This document shows, one piece after another, positions 24,145 to 37,010 of a stretch of 64,000 nucleotides of DNA (its first letter is position 1; every line of letters starts with the position of its first letter). The DNA comes from Ascaphus truei (Eukaryota > Chordata > Amphibia > Anura > Ascaphidae): contig CM071571.1 in NCBI GenBank assembly GCA_036426205.1, positions 111,308,559 to 111,372,558 of the forward strand, given 5' to 3'. Both the position numbers and the translations under genes were made by a program. The notes below the pieces were generated by a model, which worked only from the letters and a program-made list of their open reading frames with translations, made no database searches and had not been told where the DNA came from.

Positions 24145-24680
24145 ATACAATTACCAGGATGTAATACATTGAGAGTTACCTCTCCTTTTCAAGTATGTCC
24201 TGGGCATAGAGTTAAGACAATAATACATGGTTACATAAATGAACAGGGTATACATTATATACAAGACATTACATGCACAGTTAAAGAAAATATATATTAC
24301 AGGCATACCCCGCATTAATGTACGCAATGGGTCCAGAGCATGTATGTAAAGCAAAAATGTACTTAAAGTGAAGCCCTACCTTTTTTCCACTTATCGATGC
24401 ATGTACTGTACTGCAATCATCATATACGTGCATAACTGATGTAAATAACGCATTTTTAACAAGCTCTATAATCTCCCCGCTTGCGCACAGCTTCGGTACA
24501 GGTAGGGAGCCGGTATTGCTGTTCAGGACGTGCTGACAGGCGCATGCGCGAGCTGCCGTTTGCCTATTGGGTGATATGTCCTTACTCGCGGGTGTACTTA
24601 AAGTGAGTGTCCTTAAACCGGGGTATGCCTGTATAGGCTTATGTAACAGACCAGATTAAAATGTGAGACAGCCTTAGTTT
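24145..24680. repeat. Dispersed repeat (family C), split by a MITE
   Basis: ACATTGAGAGTTACC, TTTTCAAGTATGTCCTGGGC and later AATGTGAGAC match 33325-33600 in the same order. The copy is interrupted at 24300 by a TA-flanked MITE. No coding potential. Confidence 0.65.
24300..24631. mobile_element. Tigger/pogo-like MITE with TA target
   Basis: A 332 bp element flanked by TA on both sides (24298-24299 and 24632-24633). Inverted ends are CAGGCATACCCCGC at the left and the mirror of CAGGCATACCCCGG at the right, extending imperfectly to about 24 bp. Subterminal TACTTAAAGTGA copies are present at both ends. It splits a family C repeat whose other copy at 33325 is uninterrupted, which confirms the insertion. 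Confidence 0.85.
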
Positions 24681-24719
24681 TGAAAGAACTTAAACTGGTG
24701 GTGGATATTATATGGGTGT

Positions 24720-25430
24720 AATGTACTACTGTGCCAATCAATGGATAAAGGGTGGGTATAGTGCCCCCAGGTTGGGTGGTTAGGCCTCCTGGGTGGGTAT
24801 CGGGGGAGGGGGGTTAACCCCTTAATTATTATAGCAGTTACAAATCGCTAAGCTGATTAAGGGGTTAGGGACCATTAGATTGTATTTTTTATTGTACTCT
24901 TGCTGCCAACGGAGGACGTGGACCTGGAGTATGGTGATGAGGACACCCTTCATTTTGGCAGGTATAAGTGCTAGTTTTATTTACTTTATTTATGCTGGCT
25001 GACTAATGTTTTATTTAGAATGGGCACATTAGCTATTATCCATATCTGAATAATAGTAATTTTGCCCATCACTTTACTGTGTGTTGGCTGGATTGTTGGG
25101 GGTACAGGAAGTGGGTATTAGGGTTGTTGTGTTTGTATATTGGGGGTAGAGGGATTTTGTGAAGGGGTAATTACCCCAAGGGCAGATGTTTTGGCCTACC
25201 GGGTGGGTAGCGGGACTGGTTAACCCCTTAATTACCATAGCATTTTCCACCGCTATGGTAGTGAAGGGGTTAACTCCACCTGCAACCTTCCCGGCAGGCC
25301 TAACCCTGGGGCTACTACCCCCTTCATCCACCCTCTCTGGCCCCAATAAACAGGCTATTCAAGTTGAACCTCTTCATTGCTTTAGCGGCTAGCCGCTAGG
25401 GTAATGAAGCTGTTTTAATAAAAAATTTAA
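24720..25430. repeat. Hairpin repeats of TTAACCCCTTAATTACC type
   Basis: Two neighbouring units, about 24750-24880 and 25150-25320. In the second, TTAACCCCTTAATTACCATA pairs with TATGGTAGTGAAGGGGTTAA. Further G/C-rich blocks (GGCCTACCGGGTGGGTAG, CGGCAGGCCTAACC) are also mirrored. Opposed open frames of 68 and 90 codons over the palindrome are mirror artefacts. Confidence 0.6.
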
Positions 25431-25719
25431 TACTAGTGTACGTGAGCAGGGTGTCTTCAGAGCAGAACTGCATTGATTTCAGGTCCGAGGACACCCTGCT
25501 TCCCAAGATACAGGCCATGTTATGGGGTGCCAGAATCCCTATGCGTTTAAATGTCCCACGTCATGTGACCAGGACATTTAAATGCATAGGAGATACCGGC
25601 ATCCCATAACGGGGCCTCTATCTTGGGAAGTAGGGGGTTCCCAGACCTGAAATCAACGCGGTTCTGCTCCGGAGACCCCCTGCTCACGTACACTAGTATT
25701 AACATTTTTATTAAAGCCC
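25408..25719. repeat. Foldback element, copy 2 (family F)
   Basis: AATACTAGTGTACGTGAGCA at the left pairs with TGCTCACGTACACTAGTATT at the right, and inner blocks around TTTCAGGTC and AAGATACAGGCC also pair. It is related to 4985-5222. No coding capacity. Confidence 0.75.
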
Positions 25720-28700
25720 TGCGATCACTGGCGAGATATGTGCAGGCAGAGACGGCTGTCCCTGTGCAGTTCTCTCTATGCAGCTGGCCCAGATCGCAGC
25801 AGATCGCACGGGTGAGAACTTTTGAGAGAAGCTGAGATCGCATCGCTGCACATTGTACGTTTTGGGCATTTTACTATCACATGGCTTCAGAGTCTTTCTG
25901 AATATCGTGATAACTAAACTGACAAAATGTCCAGTAGTAACATGCCAAACTTGCGATTTAGCAGCGATTTCATCAAGGCTACTAGAATAGCCCCACAGTC
26001 TTTTCAATATGCTTACTTTAGGTGTTTGAGTTAAGTTCAATTTCATCCCAGGGACATCCTGTGTGAGATGACTTCCTCCTGGCTACTTAGATGCTGGGAG
26101 GAGTTCCCAAGAAACGGTTAGCTGCTCTTTAGCAGGTCTGGAGCTTTGGTTTCTTTACAGGCTTCTCTTTCTTTCAAACTCTGAGTTCCTGCTGTTCCCA
26201 CGCAGATCCACAGGCAATCCTCTGTGACCCTGCTCTCTTTCTGGTTCAGGAGCAGGAACAACTGACAGGCAGTGACTTCATGCCTTTTAAACCCTGTTCA
26301 ATCAGGAGTTTACTTGAAGCAGCTTAAGAAACCTGACACTAGGATGTGGTCTCCAGAGCAGTGGCGGATTTCGCATTAAGCTGACTAGGAAATAGCCTAG
26401 GGCAGCTCATTTTGGGCGAGTAAATGTGTGTGTGAGATAGCCTTATCTTTTCTGGAGTGGGCCCCCACCTTTGCGTCACGTCGTCATGGTGACCCAATGT
26501 AAAATTACGCTGTAATGTCACATGATGACATGTTGCCATGTCAACACCGTGTCATGTGACACCGTGACGTTGCATTGCCATGACAATGTTTTAACGTTGG
26601 ACACTGGAGGAGGGCCGCCCCCAAGCATACAGGCAGCAGAAATCTAAGTCCTTAACTGCTCCTGAGTCTGAACAGACAGAGTTAACTCTTCAGTCTCTCA
26701 CAAGTATATTTAAGTTTTAATTGCATTGTTTTCATAATGTAACAAGACATACTCAATAATATCCACTATCAATCAGTATAGTAATGGTGTACAAATAGAT
26801 TGGAAGAAAAGCAATTAAGTATAGAATGCATACAAATGTGTTTAATATTCAGTAAAGCATATATCCATAAAACATACACACATGGTTTATTATTACAAGA
26901 TGTGAAGAAATTGAAATAAAGAAACTTCTATAATGATCAAGTATCTGAACATGAGCATTTCAAACAACAAATAACAGTGCGATAACCCGTCCCAGCACTT
27001 GATGCTATCTATCTTTTTATCTTTCTATCTCAATGTCTTGTATAGGGCTTTCAGAGAGCGAACCTTACTCCTGTGCGCATTTTAAAAACTTCAAAGGTGG
27101 AGTGAAAAAGCAATCGGTGCCCCACAGTGCCTACTATCCTAACAAAATAGTATAAAGCCGACAAGGAACGCATATAAAATAGAAAAAATATAATATCCAT
27201 TCACTGAGATAATCAGGAAACGCTGTGAGGCTGGCAGAAAGATTGGTTCTCGCACAGTAACATTCATTTCCTCTTCGGCATTGTCAACAGGAATGGATGC
27301 TGAATTGGGTGTCAAATGTATACGCTCACGTTGGTGTAGGATTGGTGACAATTGCAAACTCGTTGGGAACCGACAATTGTTTTCGCATGTAAATATTTGT
27401 AAACTTTGGGGTTGTAATTATTTCTACCCATAGCACAATTGCCCACTCAGGACTGGAGAGAAAGGCAAAATAGGGACTGAAATCCTGAACATCAGGCCAC
27501 ACAATTCTAAACCACTGAGTATTCAAGTGTGTTACTAGGGCAGGTTAGCAGGGCATTTGAGAAAACCAACAAGTTCCTCCAAGCACTGCAAACAGGAATA
27601 GCTATTTTACTGTATTTGCTCATATTCATGTATATTTAGTGAAAATTGTGACTATTTTCCAGCGAAATCGTGAACATTTGTCTATACAAATCTTCAAACA
27701 CTTTGAGAACATCCTCAGTTTTCGAAAAATTAGCAAAAATATTCCCCTAGCAAACTACAAGACATTCCCACATCTCTAAATTGAATATGCATTGTCTATA
27801 GGGGAACATATTAATAACGCTGTTCTGCTGTAGGAGTGGTTTAAATCTAACACTATCAGGAGGTCAACATAACAAATGCATCCACATGAAAACAAATGTT
27901 CCAGTCCTCTTACCTATAAAGGAAAATAATAATAATAATAATATTTGGGAACGTAACATCTTATACAAAGCGAGAAGCAGTGGTGTGCAAATCTACACAA
28001 TCATCTGTAGATGTCCTATGTCACAAAGAAACAATTTGTCTTTTCATGACTATTAAATTTGTTAACTGTGGCAAAGCATATCTCAGCGTTTTTACTGCCT
28101 GGCTTAACTGTGAAACTTGTCTAAATGCTGGCTGCAGTAAGGTTGCCAGTAGAGGTCAGTGTCCACCTTTGTCACATATAAAATGATGTTTTTTTCTACA
28201 ATAAAGATAAGGTAGATAAAAAAAGTCAGCAGGAATTCTTTGAAGGGAAATTTCCAGCAGAGATAGATGATATTTGTGTGCATGTAGTCCAAAGTGCCAC
28301 TGCAGAGAAAGAACATATAAAGCAGCATTGTTGAAATAATAAAAATATCTTGGTGCGTTATAATTATATGATGATATTGATAATAAGGTGTATATATATT
28401 GCACATTTACAGATTGAAATAACCATATGTTTGAAGAAACAAACAACCAAAATAACATTATGTTCAGGTCCTTTACCAGTTTCCTTTTCTCTGCTGGTTG
28501 TAGCGTTGCTGAGAAATATGTGCTGTGTGTAGTGCATATACTCACAGAAAGCCATTCATTATAGTACATGTCGTTTTTAGAGTAGCAATGGTTGAATACA
28601 GTATAAGAACATTTGGAAGCAATAATGGAACAAGCATGACCAATATGCACATTTCAAGGCAGTCGATTAAAACATGCACTGATGTAGCCAATTTTCAATT

Positions 28701-28794
28701 AGAACAGAATATTCAATTTACAGTTTTCTTTTCCAACTAAATTTGTATAAAAGCAGCAATCATGCCCAATTTAAGTATGGATATGTTTACAGAA
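25720..28794. other. No gene; possible LTR and hAT-like scraps
   Basis: 26050-26340 has LTR-like text (a TTTTAAACCC element and loosely repetitive C/T-rich blocks). 26360-26640 starts CAGTGGCGGATTT, a common hAT terminus, but the other end is not convincing. 26700-28790 is AT-rich with no recognised features. Confidence 0.3.
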
Positions 28795-29102
28795 TTCAAC
28801 CCGGGGGTCCTCCAGAGCTAAACTGCGGTATTTTTAGCTCTGGGGACCACCCAGATACTTAGTGGTGTTTCCTAATGGACATTTAAATAGCCATCAATTT
28901 AGGTTGTTCCAACATCATTTTTCCAATGACTTTGCAGCTTCCTATTGGCCGAGGTCCTGCGACATTTGGTTCAATTTTGATTTCTCTAAATGGAACAAAA
29001 ATAGCTGCAAGTATTCAGGTAAATATCTTGAGAACCAGGGGACTCACAGAGCTAAAAATACAGCATTGCAGCTCCAGAGGGTCCCTGGGATTGAATTCTA
29101 TT
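28795..29102. repeat. Foldback element with AGAATTCAA termini
   Basis: Ends AGAATTCAACCCGGGGGTCC and the mirror of AGAATTCAATCCCAGGGACC; about 24 of the first 30 positions match. A related right half lies at 36450-36535 (GCTCCAGAGGATCCCCTGG). Frames here are not conserved genes. Confidence 0.7.
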
Positions 29103-30090
29103 AAAACAAATAATGTGTAGAAGGAATTTCTGTTTTAAATGGCACAGCAAAGAATGTATTATGGTAAATTTGCACTAAAAATGAAATGACTAAGGGAACT
29201 ATAACAAAATCGCACATTTAGTAATCTCTTGATAATGATTAGGCAAATTGTTACAAAAGCAAATGCCTCCTTGATTGCAGAAATCGGAAGGAAAGGGAGT
29301 TTTGTACGTGAGTTCTATATATATCACTATCATTATATACCATAAAATGTTTTACAATCTGTAACACGTCTAAAGAATGTTGGAAAAGTCATTAGAATTG
29401 TAAAACGTTGCAGGTCACCTAAATCGAGAGTTCATAGTGGATGGTTTGCTCATTATGTTTTTTTTCCAAAGTCAGAGGACACAATGTAATAAGATTGCTA
29501 AGAACAGGTCACCCTTCCTAGACATTTCAATATGTGAAAAAAGATGTGATTTCTTTTGTAAACAGATATACACGGTATGTAAATGTCTTATGTTATAAAC
29601 ACCGTCAGAATGTCTCTTGACTTGAGGAAACATGATAGAAGCTGTGTATTACACTAATGTACACTATTTTATGTTCTAATTACACATAGCTGGAAGATAA
29701 TTGATTTTGCAGTCTCTACTCTACCTAATTATGTAAACTAAACTTCCTACAGTTATTTTTATACTGTAGCACAATACTATAATACTATACCATTTCAAAA
29801 TTAAAATTGCTTTGAAAAATAATTCAATTTTGCAAATTAGTTTTTGCTAGGTGAGCGAAAGAGCGTTGTTTTCAAAGAAGAATTATACATGCAGAAAAAT
29901 ATACTTGGACCGGTGTATCCAGGGACCTTAGGGGAAAACAGAACATTGGGGCTTATTGTAGGGCCCTAATCGACAAAAAAAGTTACAATACAGTATGGAC
30001 TTGCATACATACACAGATCTATGCGAAGGATGGGTACATTTGCGGAATAAAAATCCAAATTTTGATTTGGGTGTTCAATTTCATTTTCGA
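29103..30090. other. No gene recognised
   Basis: AT-rich sequence without recognised features. Confidence 0.4.
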
Positions 30091-30339
30091 GTTACATAGT
30101 TACATAGTAGATGAGGTTGAAATAAGACGTACGTCCATCAAGTTCAACCTATGCTAAATTTAGACAACAGATACTTTATCTTATATCTATACTTACTTAT
30201 TGATCCAGAGGAAGGCAAACAAAAAAACCCTGAGTCATATCATCCAATGATATCTCATAAGGGGAAAAATAAATTCCTTCCTGACTCCAAGAATTGGCAA
30301 TCGGATTAATCCCTGGATCAACATCCTTCCCATGTATAC

Positions 30340-31257
30340 TTATTTGGTATATCCCTGTATACCGTTCCTATCTAAAAATATGTCCAACCTTTTTTTGAAC
30401 AAATCTATTGTATCTGCCATCACAGTCTCCATGGGTAATGAATTCCACATTTTAACTGCCCTTACTGTAAAGAACCCTTTCCTTTGTTGCTGGTGAAATC
30501 TCCTTTCCTCCAACCTTAAGGGATGGCCCTGAGTCCTTAGTACTGCCCTTGGGATGAATAGTTCTTTTGAAAGCTCCTTGTATTGTCCCCGAATATATTT
30601 GTATATAGTTATCATATCCCCTCTTAGACACCTCTTTTCTAATGTAAATAAATCTAATTTAGCTAGCCTCTCCTCATAAATTAGATTGTCCATCCCCTTT
30701 ATTAATTTGGTGGCTCTGCTCTGCACTCTCTCTAGTTCCATAATGTCTTTTCTTAGGATTGGTGCCCAAAATTGTACTCCATATTCCAGGTGTGGTCTTA
30801 CTAATGCTTTGTAAAGGTGCATAATTATGTTTACTTCCATTCCATCCATTGCCCGTTTGATGCAAGATAAGATCTTGTTTGCCTTTGCAGCTACTGCATG
30901 ACTTTGGGCACTATTGCTAAGCCTGCTATCTACAAGCACTCCTAAATCCTTCTCCATCAAGGATTCCCCCATTTTATCCCCATTTAATTTGTAATTCGTC
31001 TTTTTATTCTTGCATCCCAAATGCATAACCTTACATTTATCTGTATTAAACCTCATCTGCCATTTACCTGCCCACGTTTTCAGTCTCTTCAAGTCCTTCT
31101 GAAGAGAAATTACATCCTGCTCTGATTCTATTACCTTACACAATTTAGTATCATCAGCAAAGATGGAGACTTTGCTCTCGATGCCAACCTCAAGGTCATT
31201 AATAAACAAGTTAAAAAGCAGGGGTCCCAGTACTGATCCCTGAGGTACTCCACTCAC
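30340..31257 (-). pseudogene. CR1 reverse transcriptase, C-terminal part
   Basis: 305 uninterrupted codons. SGVPQGSVLGPLLFNLFIND at the start and SIFADDTKLCKV near residue 32 are the FADD catalytic box of non-LTR reverse transcriptases. YEERLAKLDLFTLEKRCLRG and the final KMWNSLPMETVMADTIDLFK region are typical of the CR1 C terminus. It ends at a stop about 250 bp before the CTATGTAA tail. This is the longest intact coding piece of the element. Confidence 0.92.
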
Positions 31258-31258
31258 G

Positions 31259-32115
31259 ACTTTAGCCCAACCTGAAAAAGTTCCATTTATGACACCCCTC
31301 TGTTGTCTGTTCTTTAACCAGTTTTCAATCCAGGTGAATATATTATTACCGAGTCCAATTTTCTTTATTTTTTACACCAATCTCTTGTGTGAAACTGTAT
31401 CAAAAGCCTTTGCAAAATCTAAGTAGACCACATCAACTGCATTACCCTGGTCTAAATTCCTACTTACCTCCTCAAAGAAACAAAAAAGGTTAGTTTGACA
31501 TGATCTATCCTTTATAAATCCATGCTGACTATTACTAATAATTTTGTTTTCGATTAGGTATTCCAGAATATTATCCTGTATTAAACCTTCAAGTAGTTTC
31601 CCCACTATTGAAGTCAGCCTTACAGGTTTGTAATTCCCCGGTTGTGATCTAACTCCCTTTTTAAATATAGGCACCACATCTGCTTTACGTCAATCTTGTG
31701 GTACTGAGCCTGTGGAAATGGAGTCCTTGAATATTAAATATAATAGTTTGGCTATTACTGAGCTTAACTCCTTGAGAACTCTTGGATGTATGCCATCGGG
31801 GCCAGGTGCCTTATTTACTTAAATTTTTTCAAGTCGCTTATGAACTTCTTCCTCAGTTAACCAATTGTTCATTAATATGGAGGTTGTGGCTTCCTCCTGC
31901 GGCACTGCTATTGAACTTGATTCTTCCCTGGTAAACACAGAGGCAAAGAATTTGTTTAATACCTCAGCTTTTTCCTTATCTCCAATAATCTGCCTGCCCA
32001 TCTCACACTGAAAGGGTCCTATATTTTCTTTTCTCATTTTTTTGTTATTAAGGTACTTAAAGAACATTTTAGGGTTGGCCTTACTTTCTATTGCAATCCT
32101 TTTTTCATTATCCAT
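31259..32115 (-). pseudogene. CR1 linker and reverse transcriptase, N-terminal part
   Basis: FFKYLNNKKMRKENIGP, then VPIFKKGVRSQPGNYKPV near 31670 and DVVYLDFAKAFDTVSHKRLV near 31430, which is the F-DKAFD-type palm block with a catalytic aspartate. In-frame stops occur near 31819, 31691 (where W is expected in PQDW) and 31370, but the frame itself is kept across them. Confidence 0.85.
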
Positions 32116-32370
32116 TTCTGCTAATTTGATTGCCCTTTTGCAATTTTTGTTACATTCCTTATACTGTAATTCTGATACGATGTCTCCGTCCCTTCTGACT
32201 TAAAGAATCTAAACGCCTTCCCCTTCTTGTCCATTTCCTCCCCTACCTGTTTATTTAGCCACATTGGTTTTCACTTATTTCTTTTATACTTATTACCCAA
32301 GGGTATACACTGATAAGTGTGCTTTTCTAACAATGTTTTAAAGACTGCCCATTTATCTTCTACATTTTCC

Positions 32371-33120
32371 CTACAAAAAAACATAATCCCAGTGTATTAC
32401 TTGTAGATTAGACCTCAGTTTATTAAAATCTGCCTTTCTAAAGTTTAAGGTCTTTGTTGAACCCAAGTAATCTGTTTTTTGATCATTTATTTCAAATGAG
32501 ACCATGTTATGATCACTGTTACCCAAATGTTCCAGGACTTGAATATTTGTTATTACTTCTACATTGTTTGATATGACCAAATCCAGTACTGCCCCTCTCC
32601 TGGTTGGTTCCTCAATAATTTGGGTCATATAATTGTCTTTAAGCACCCCCAAAAAACTGTTTCCTTTTGTTGTAATGCTAATCTCATTGCCCCAGTCTAT
32701 GTCTGGATAATTAAAATCACCCATTATGCAAACAAACATGACCTAGTTTTGATGCCTTCTCCATTTGCAAAAGTATTTTAGCTTCCTCAATCTCACAGAT
32801 ATTTGGTGGTTTATAGCATATTCTCACAAACATTTTCTTTATACTTTTACCTCCACTGCTAATTTCTATCCACAAAGTCTCTACATTTTCATCATTCTCT
32901 TCATAAACATCATCCCTTATAATAGGTTTTAGATCCGGTTTAACATATAAACATATTCCACCTCCCTTCTATTTGTTCAATCCTTCCGAAAAAGGGAATA
33001 AGCCTCTTAGTTAACTGTCCAGCAATGAGTTTCATCCCACCATGTTTCAGTAATGCCTATGATATTATACTGCTCCCTTGCAGCTATTAATTCAAGCTCA
33101 CCCATTTTATCTGTCAGGTT
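32371..33120 (-). pseudogene. CR1 endonuclease region
   Basis: Reads CIMGDFNYPDIDWGNEI near 32735 and NSDHNMVSFEIN near 32515, the conserved GDFN and SDH signatures of the apurinic endonuclease that nicks target DNA. Upstream, in another frame, IIGITETWWDETHCW near 33050 and GGGICLYVKPDL near 32960 are further endonuclease blocks. Frame changes at about 32740 and stops near 33010 show that it is dead. Confidence 0.8.
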
Positions 33121-33324
33121 TCTTGCATTAGCAAGCATGCATTTAAGTTTTTTTCAGCCTGTACTACAGTTGAAAAGTTATGAAATGTGTGGTTTAATTC
33201 AAAGTCCAATTTAAACTTTGGAGCACATTTTTAAATCTGTACTCAATTCAAGCCAACAGCCAAGCAAGGCTCATCCTCAGAATCATTTTTTTATTTTTTC
33301 CTTTAATAAAATGTATATATATTT

Positions 33325-33600
33325 ATTTATATTTATACCAGGAAGTAATACATTGAGAGTTACCTTTCTTTTTCAAGTATGTCCTGGGCACAGAGTTGTG
33401 GTTATAGCTGCATGGTTAGAAATATATGGGTCCATTAGGTGAACAGGGATATACTGTACTTTATATATAGAGACATTGCATTACATTAGGTAAACAGGGT
33501 TATACATTAAATATGAAGACATTGTAGTTAAAGATAAAATAAGTTATAAGCGTATGTAACAGTTACAGACCATATTAAAATGTGAGACCGCTTTAAAGCA
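33325..33600. repeat. Dispersed repeat (family C), second copy
   Basis: Shares ACATTGAGAGTTACC, TTTTCAAGTATGTCCTGGGC and AATGTGAGAC with 24145-24680. It lacks the MITE found in that copy. No coding potential. Confidence 0.65.
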
Positions 33601-36395
33601 AATGTTTAATACACAGGAAGACAACCACACAGTGATATACAAATCCTTATATACCCTTCCTCCTACCCACTATTCTCCAAAAAGTGAACACAGATGGGGA
33701 GCCCGTCACGCACCCTACTGTATGTGTTGCATAGCAACATTAATTGACAACACCTTTGACTTAATCAAGCACAATTTGTGTATACATATGTAGAAAACAA
33801 GTGTGAGCATACTCAATACCCCAACTATAAAGAGAACATTAAAAATATATACAATGAAACAGCCATACAATAAAACATTATATACCAGGTAGCTTCATAG
33901 CATGGCCAGCAGAACAGCAAAGTAAATAACAATTGGGATAGGGAGAGAGGGGGAGAAGGAGAGAGACACATGGGAAGTTGATCATACCAGATAAGAAACA
34001 CTACACTTTATAGCTAGACACATACTGTAGTAGCAGTACCGTGCACTACATGCATAACATGCACAATGTTGCTCAAATCCAAAACTTGCAATAATTAGTC
34101 ATAGTATTCACAAAGTCTCAAGAAGCAGCACATAGTTCCAGGGCTTACAGCTCAAGCACCGAGATTAACCCTGTATACAGGTATTCTTCTTTGTGTTATA
34201 TGTTGAGTTGGTTGTGACACTGTGTATCCGGGCATCATAGCATTCAGCCTTGCTACTGCTTGCTTACATTTGCTGATATAGTTCTGTATATATAGCAGAA
34301 GTGGAACAGTTAACGTGCATATATATCAGAGCCTAGTTTAGCATGAAAATACACTGCTGTCAAGAGGAGGCTGTGCTATGAATATGTAACATTTTTATGG
34401 TTTTTGCCCTATTGGAACTTTGTGTTGCTCTTCTCCTCTCCCTGACAGTGTCATATAATGCTGAGTAATCTGGACTTTGGTTACAGATTGGTTGCGCTAT
34501 CGGCTGCATCATACTTTTGCTGACTACTGCTGTTACAGAACTGATTTGATACAGTATATCATTTGTACGGGCATTTTGTTGTCCTATAACCATTAGGACT
34601 GTGCCTGTTGTTCAGCTGACTGTGTGTTAGTGCCTGTGTTTTTCACATTGTGCAGGGATTCATTATCACTTGTTTTTTAAGAGTTTTATCCCAGGGTTAA
34701 GGGAAGTACCATTGTTCACTAAGATAATTAGGAATGGGCCTGAAAAAGTGACTCACCCCCCGAAATGTTGCCCCCCCTATTTCCCTTCCCCCCCTAGTCT
34801 TTGTCATTTTTCCCTCGCTTGCGCCCCCCCTTTCCCTGTTTTCTCCTCATGTTGCATTCCTTTAGAATTCTATGTCCCTTAGTTGATAGATTTCACATTT
34901 ATTTTATGTTTTGAGAGATTTTATCATTCATTGGTTTCAGTGTACATGTCATTAACTAGTTATTTCATTAAAACTGGATTTGGCTTAGTCCTAGACTACA
35001 TTGTGCTTATTGAGTGCTGGGAACTGTTCTATTTGTAGTTAACATGCATATGTTTCACATGACAATACACCGCCAATGCAGTAAACATCCCAAACACATA
35101 TTCCTGGCTGTGGAACCGCTAGGACAGCATAAACGCACGATAACCCTTATGTCAACTAACCAGAGGACTAAGACCAGCCCAGAGGGATAGCCATCTCTGG
35201 TCCCAAGGTCAGACAAGTGCAGGGTATAGTCCAGTGGAAATACCCCAAATATACTAGCCTGTGAAAAATGAAGCATGATGTGGAAAGAAAACACATACAT
35301 AGGTAACAGAGTCCTGAATATTCTCATGGTAAATAGCAACCCAATGAAGGTATTCATTCAGTCCACGGCAGGACACAGTGCCCAGCAAATATATCCACCA
35401 ACTTTTCAATTGAAATAGTAGATTGGAGCGATTTGTGTCCTGTTTTAAGAAAATGCAATAGCCACCGGTTGAACAGCATTTTTGTCCCTGAAGGCGATCC
35501 TAACTGAGGTGAAGACCTGAAGTGCCTGCTATCCTTATATATATGTTTAAAAGTCTCTCACTCGTTATGAAGAGACACTTTTTTTTGCTAGTCACAATTT
35601 CTGAGTGCCTGTTGCCAATGTCGAGCATTACATACAGTACTAACAAATATATCCAAAGGGAGATTATAATCCTTTGAAGTCGGACCATTACAAAGCTTTT
35701 TCAAGTAAAACAATGGAAACAGTGGGCAAATCCCTCTACCGCAAACTGTAGAACTTTACACCTACCAGCTGCCAGTAGTAATCCACAAGGAGACGAAGCT
35801 CTAAGACGCGTGCAGTAGAAACTATGCATTTTAGTTTTATATATACAGTATGAACAAGATAGTAGATGACTTGTGTGATTTCAACAGTGTAAATATTGAA
35901 AGATACATAATGAGCTGTTAAGTTAGACATTATACACTATTCAATGGAAATGTTATGTTTCACAAAATAGTCTGTCTTATGGTGTAAATATTAGTTATGT
36001 TCTGTTTGTTAAATGGATTTATGCCTTTTAAAGCCAATAAAACAGTATCAGTGTTGTAGAGAAACCAATACAGTACTTTATATGAATTACATAAGTAATT
36101 TCAATATACTTCAGTACAGAGGACATCATTATAAAGTCTGAAATATTTGTATGCCCACAATTTACAAATTGTGTAAAGTGCATCAACGTTCAACTTTCAT
36201 GTATTTGTTTTTAACCATTCAATAGTTTTTAGTAAATAGTTTTTAGTAAATTGCAGCTTTCATACACATTGAGACTGAAACGTAAAAAATAAATAAAAAA
36301 ATACACATAATATTAAAGAGGCAAACCTGTCGATTTTCACTCTTCGTATTTCATTTATTTTTGTTACAGAATCTGAGCCAGGAGATTCAGAGATG
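33601..36395. other. No gene recognised
   Basis: AT-rich, with short frames only. About 34735-34770 carries GAAAAAGTGACTCACCCCCC followed by GAAATGTTG, reminiscent of the foldback core, but without visible arms. Nothing else stands out. Confidence 0.35.
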
Positions 36396-36535
36396 TGCAG
36401 TTTTAGTTGCTGGTGTTTCTAAAATAGCAGCTGAAACGCTGTCAACTAAAACTGTAAGTATCCCTGGAACTGGGTGTCCACAAACCTAAAAATGGAGCGG
36501 TTAAGCTCCAGAGGATCCCCTGGTTCAAATTCTTT
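36396..36535. repeat. Small hairpin and foldback half
   Basis: CAGTTTTAGTTG pairs with CAACTAAAACTG (36396-36452). The following GCTCCAGAGGATCCCCTGG matches the right end of the foldback at 28795-29102. Confidence 0.5.
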
Positions 36536-36639
36536 TAAAAAAAAGAAAGTAGATGGGATTGTTATTGTTGTTAAGTCTGCGCAGAAACTCAACATCAATA
36601 ACAAGTAACTGAAATTGAGAAGTAAACATGTAGAAACTG

Positions 36640-36930
36640 CAGAGGTGGAACTGGGGGGGGGAGTGGGGCAGCAGTGTTGGGGTGCAGGTTGGGCGTGTAT
36701 TGGTCTGAGGAGAGCTGCAGAGGAGGGAGGGTGATGGCAGCAGTGGGGGGGGGGGGGGGGCAGGGTCTGTCCCAGCGGACTGGTGGGGGGTGGAAGAGGC
36801 AGAGAGAGACTGGAGGTTGGAAGTGAGAGAGAAAATGGGTGGAAGAGAGGAAGGAAGAAGAGAGAGGGGGGAGTGTGTGTTTGAGAGAGAAAAGGGAAGA
36901 GAGACGGTGTGTGTGTGTGTGTATAAGTGG

Positions 36931-36977
<47 letters not shown>

Positions 36978-37010
36978 TTGTGTGTGAGAGAGAGAAAGGG
37001 GGAGAGAGAA
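36640..37010 (+). repeat. Purine-rich low-complexity tract with (GT)n
   Basis: G-runs at 36652-36662 and 36745-36760, GA-rich text to 36900, then (GT)n at 36909-36921 and 36933-36968, then GA again. Long opposed open frames exist only because the strand is low in T, so stop codons are rare. Confidence 0.9.

Larger units (their letters stand above)
30091..33180 (-). mobile_element. CR1-family LINE, nearly complete ORF2, inactive
   Basis: On the minus strand this encodes, in order, an AP endonuclease, a reverse transcriptase and the C-terminal region of a CR1-type ORF2, then a 3' tail of CTATGTAA units at 30091-30108. The order and motifs fit CR1 as found in amphibians, reptiles and birds. Several premature stops interrupt the frame, so it cannot make a full protein. 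The 5' end is near 33180; ORF1 is not seen, so it is 5'-truncated as most CR1 copies are. Confidence 0.9.

Noticed and set aside
25074..25392. Opposed frames of 90 and 68 codons
   Set aside because: They sit on a palindromic repeat, so a frame on one strand mirrors onto the other.
28104..28650. 100- and 164-codon overlapping minus frames
   Set aside because: AT-rich, rich in Y, F, I and H, two phases over the same bases, no recognisable domain.
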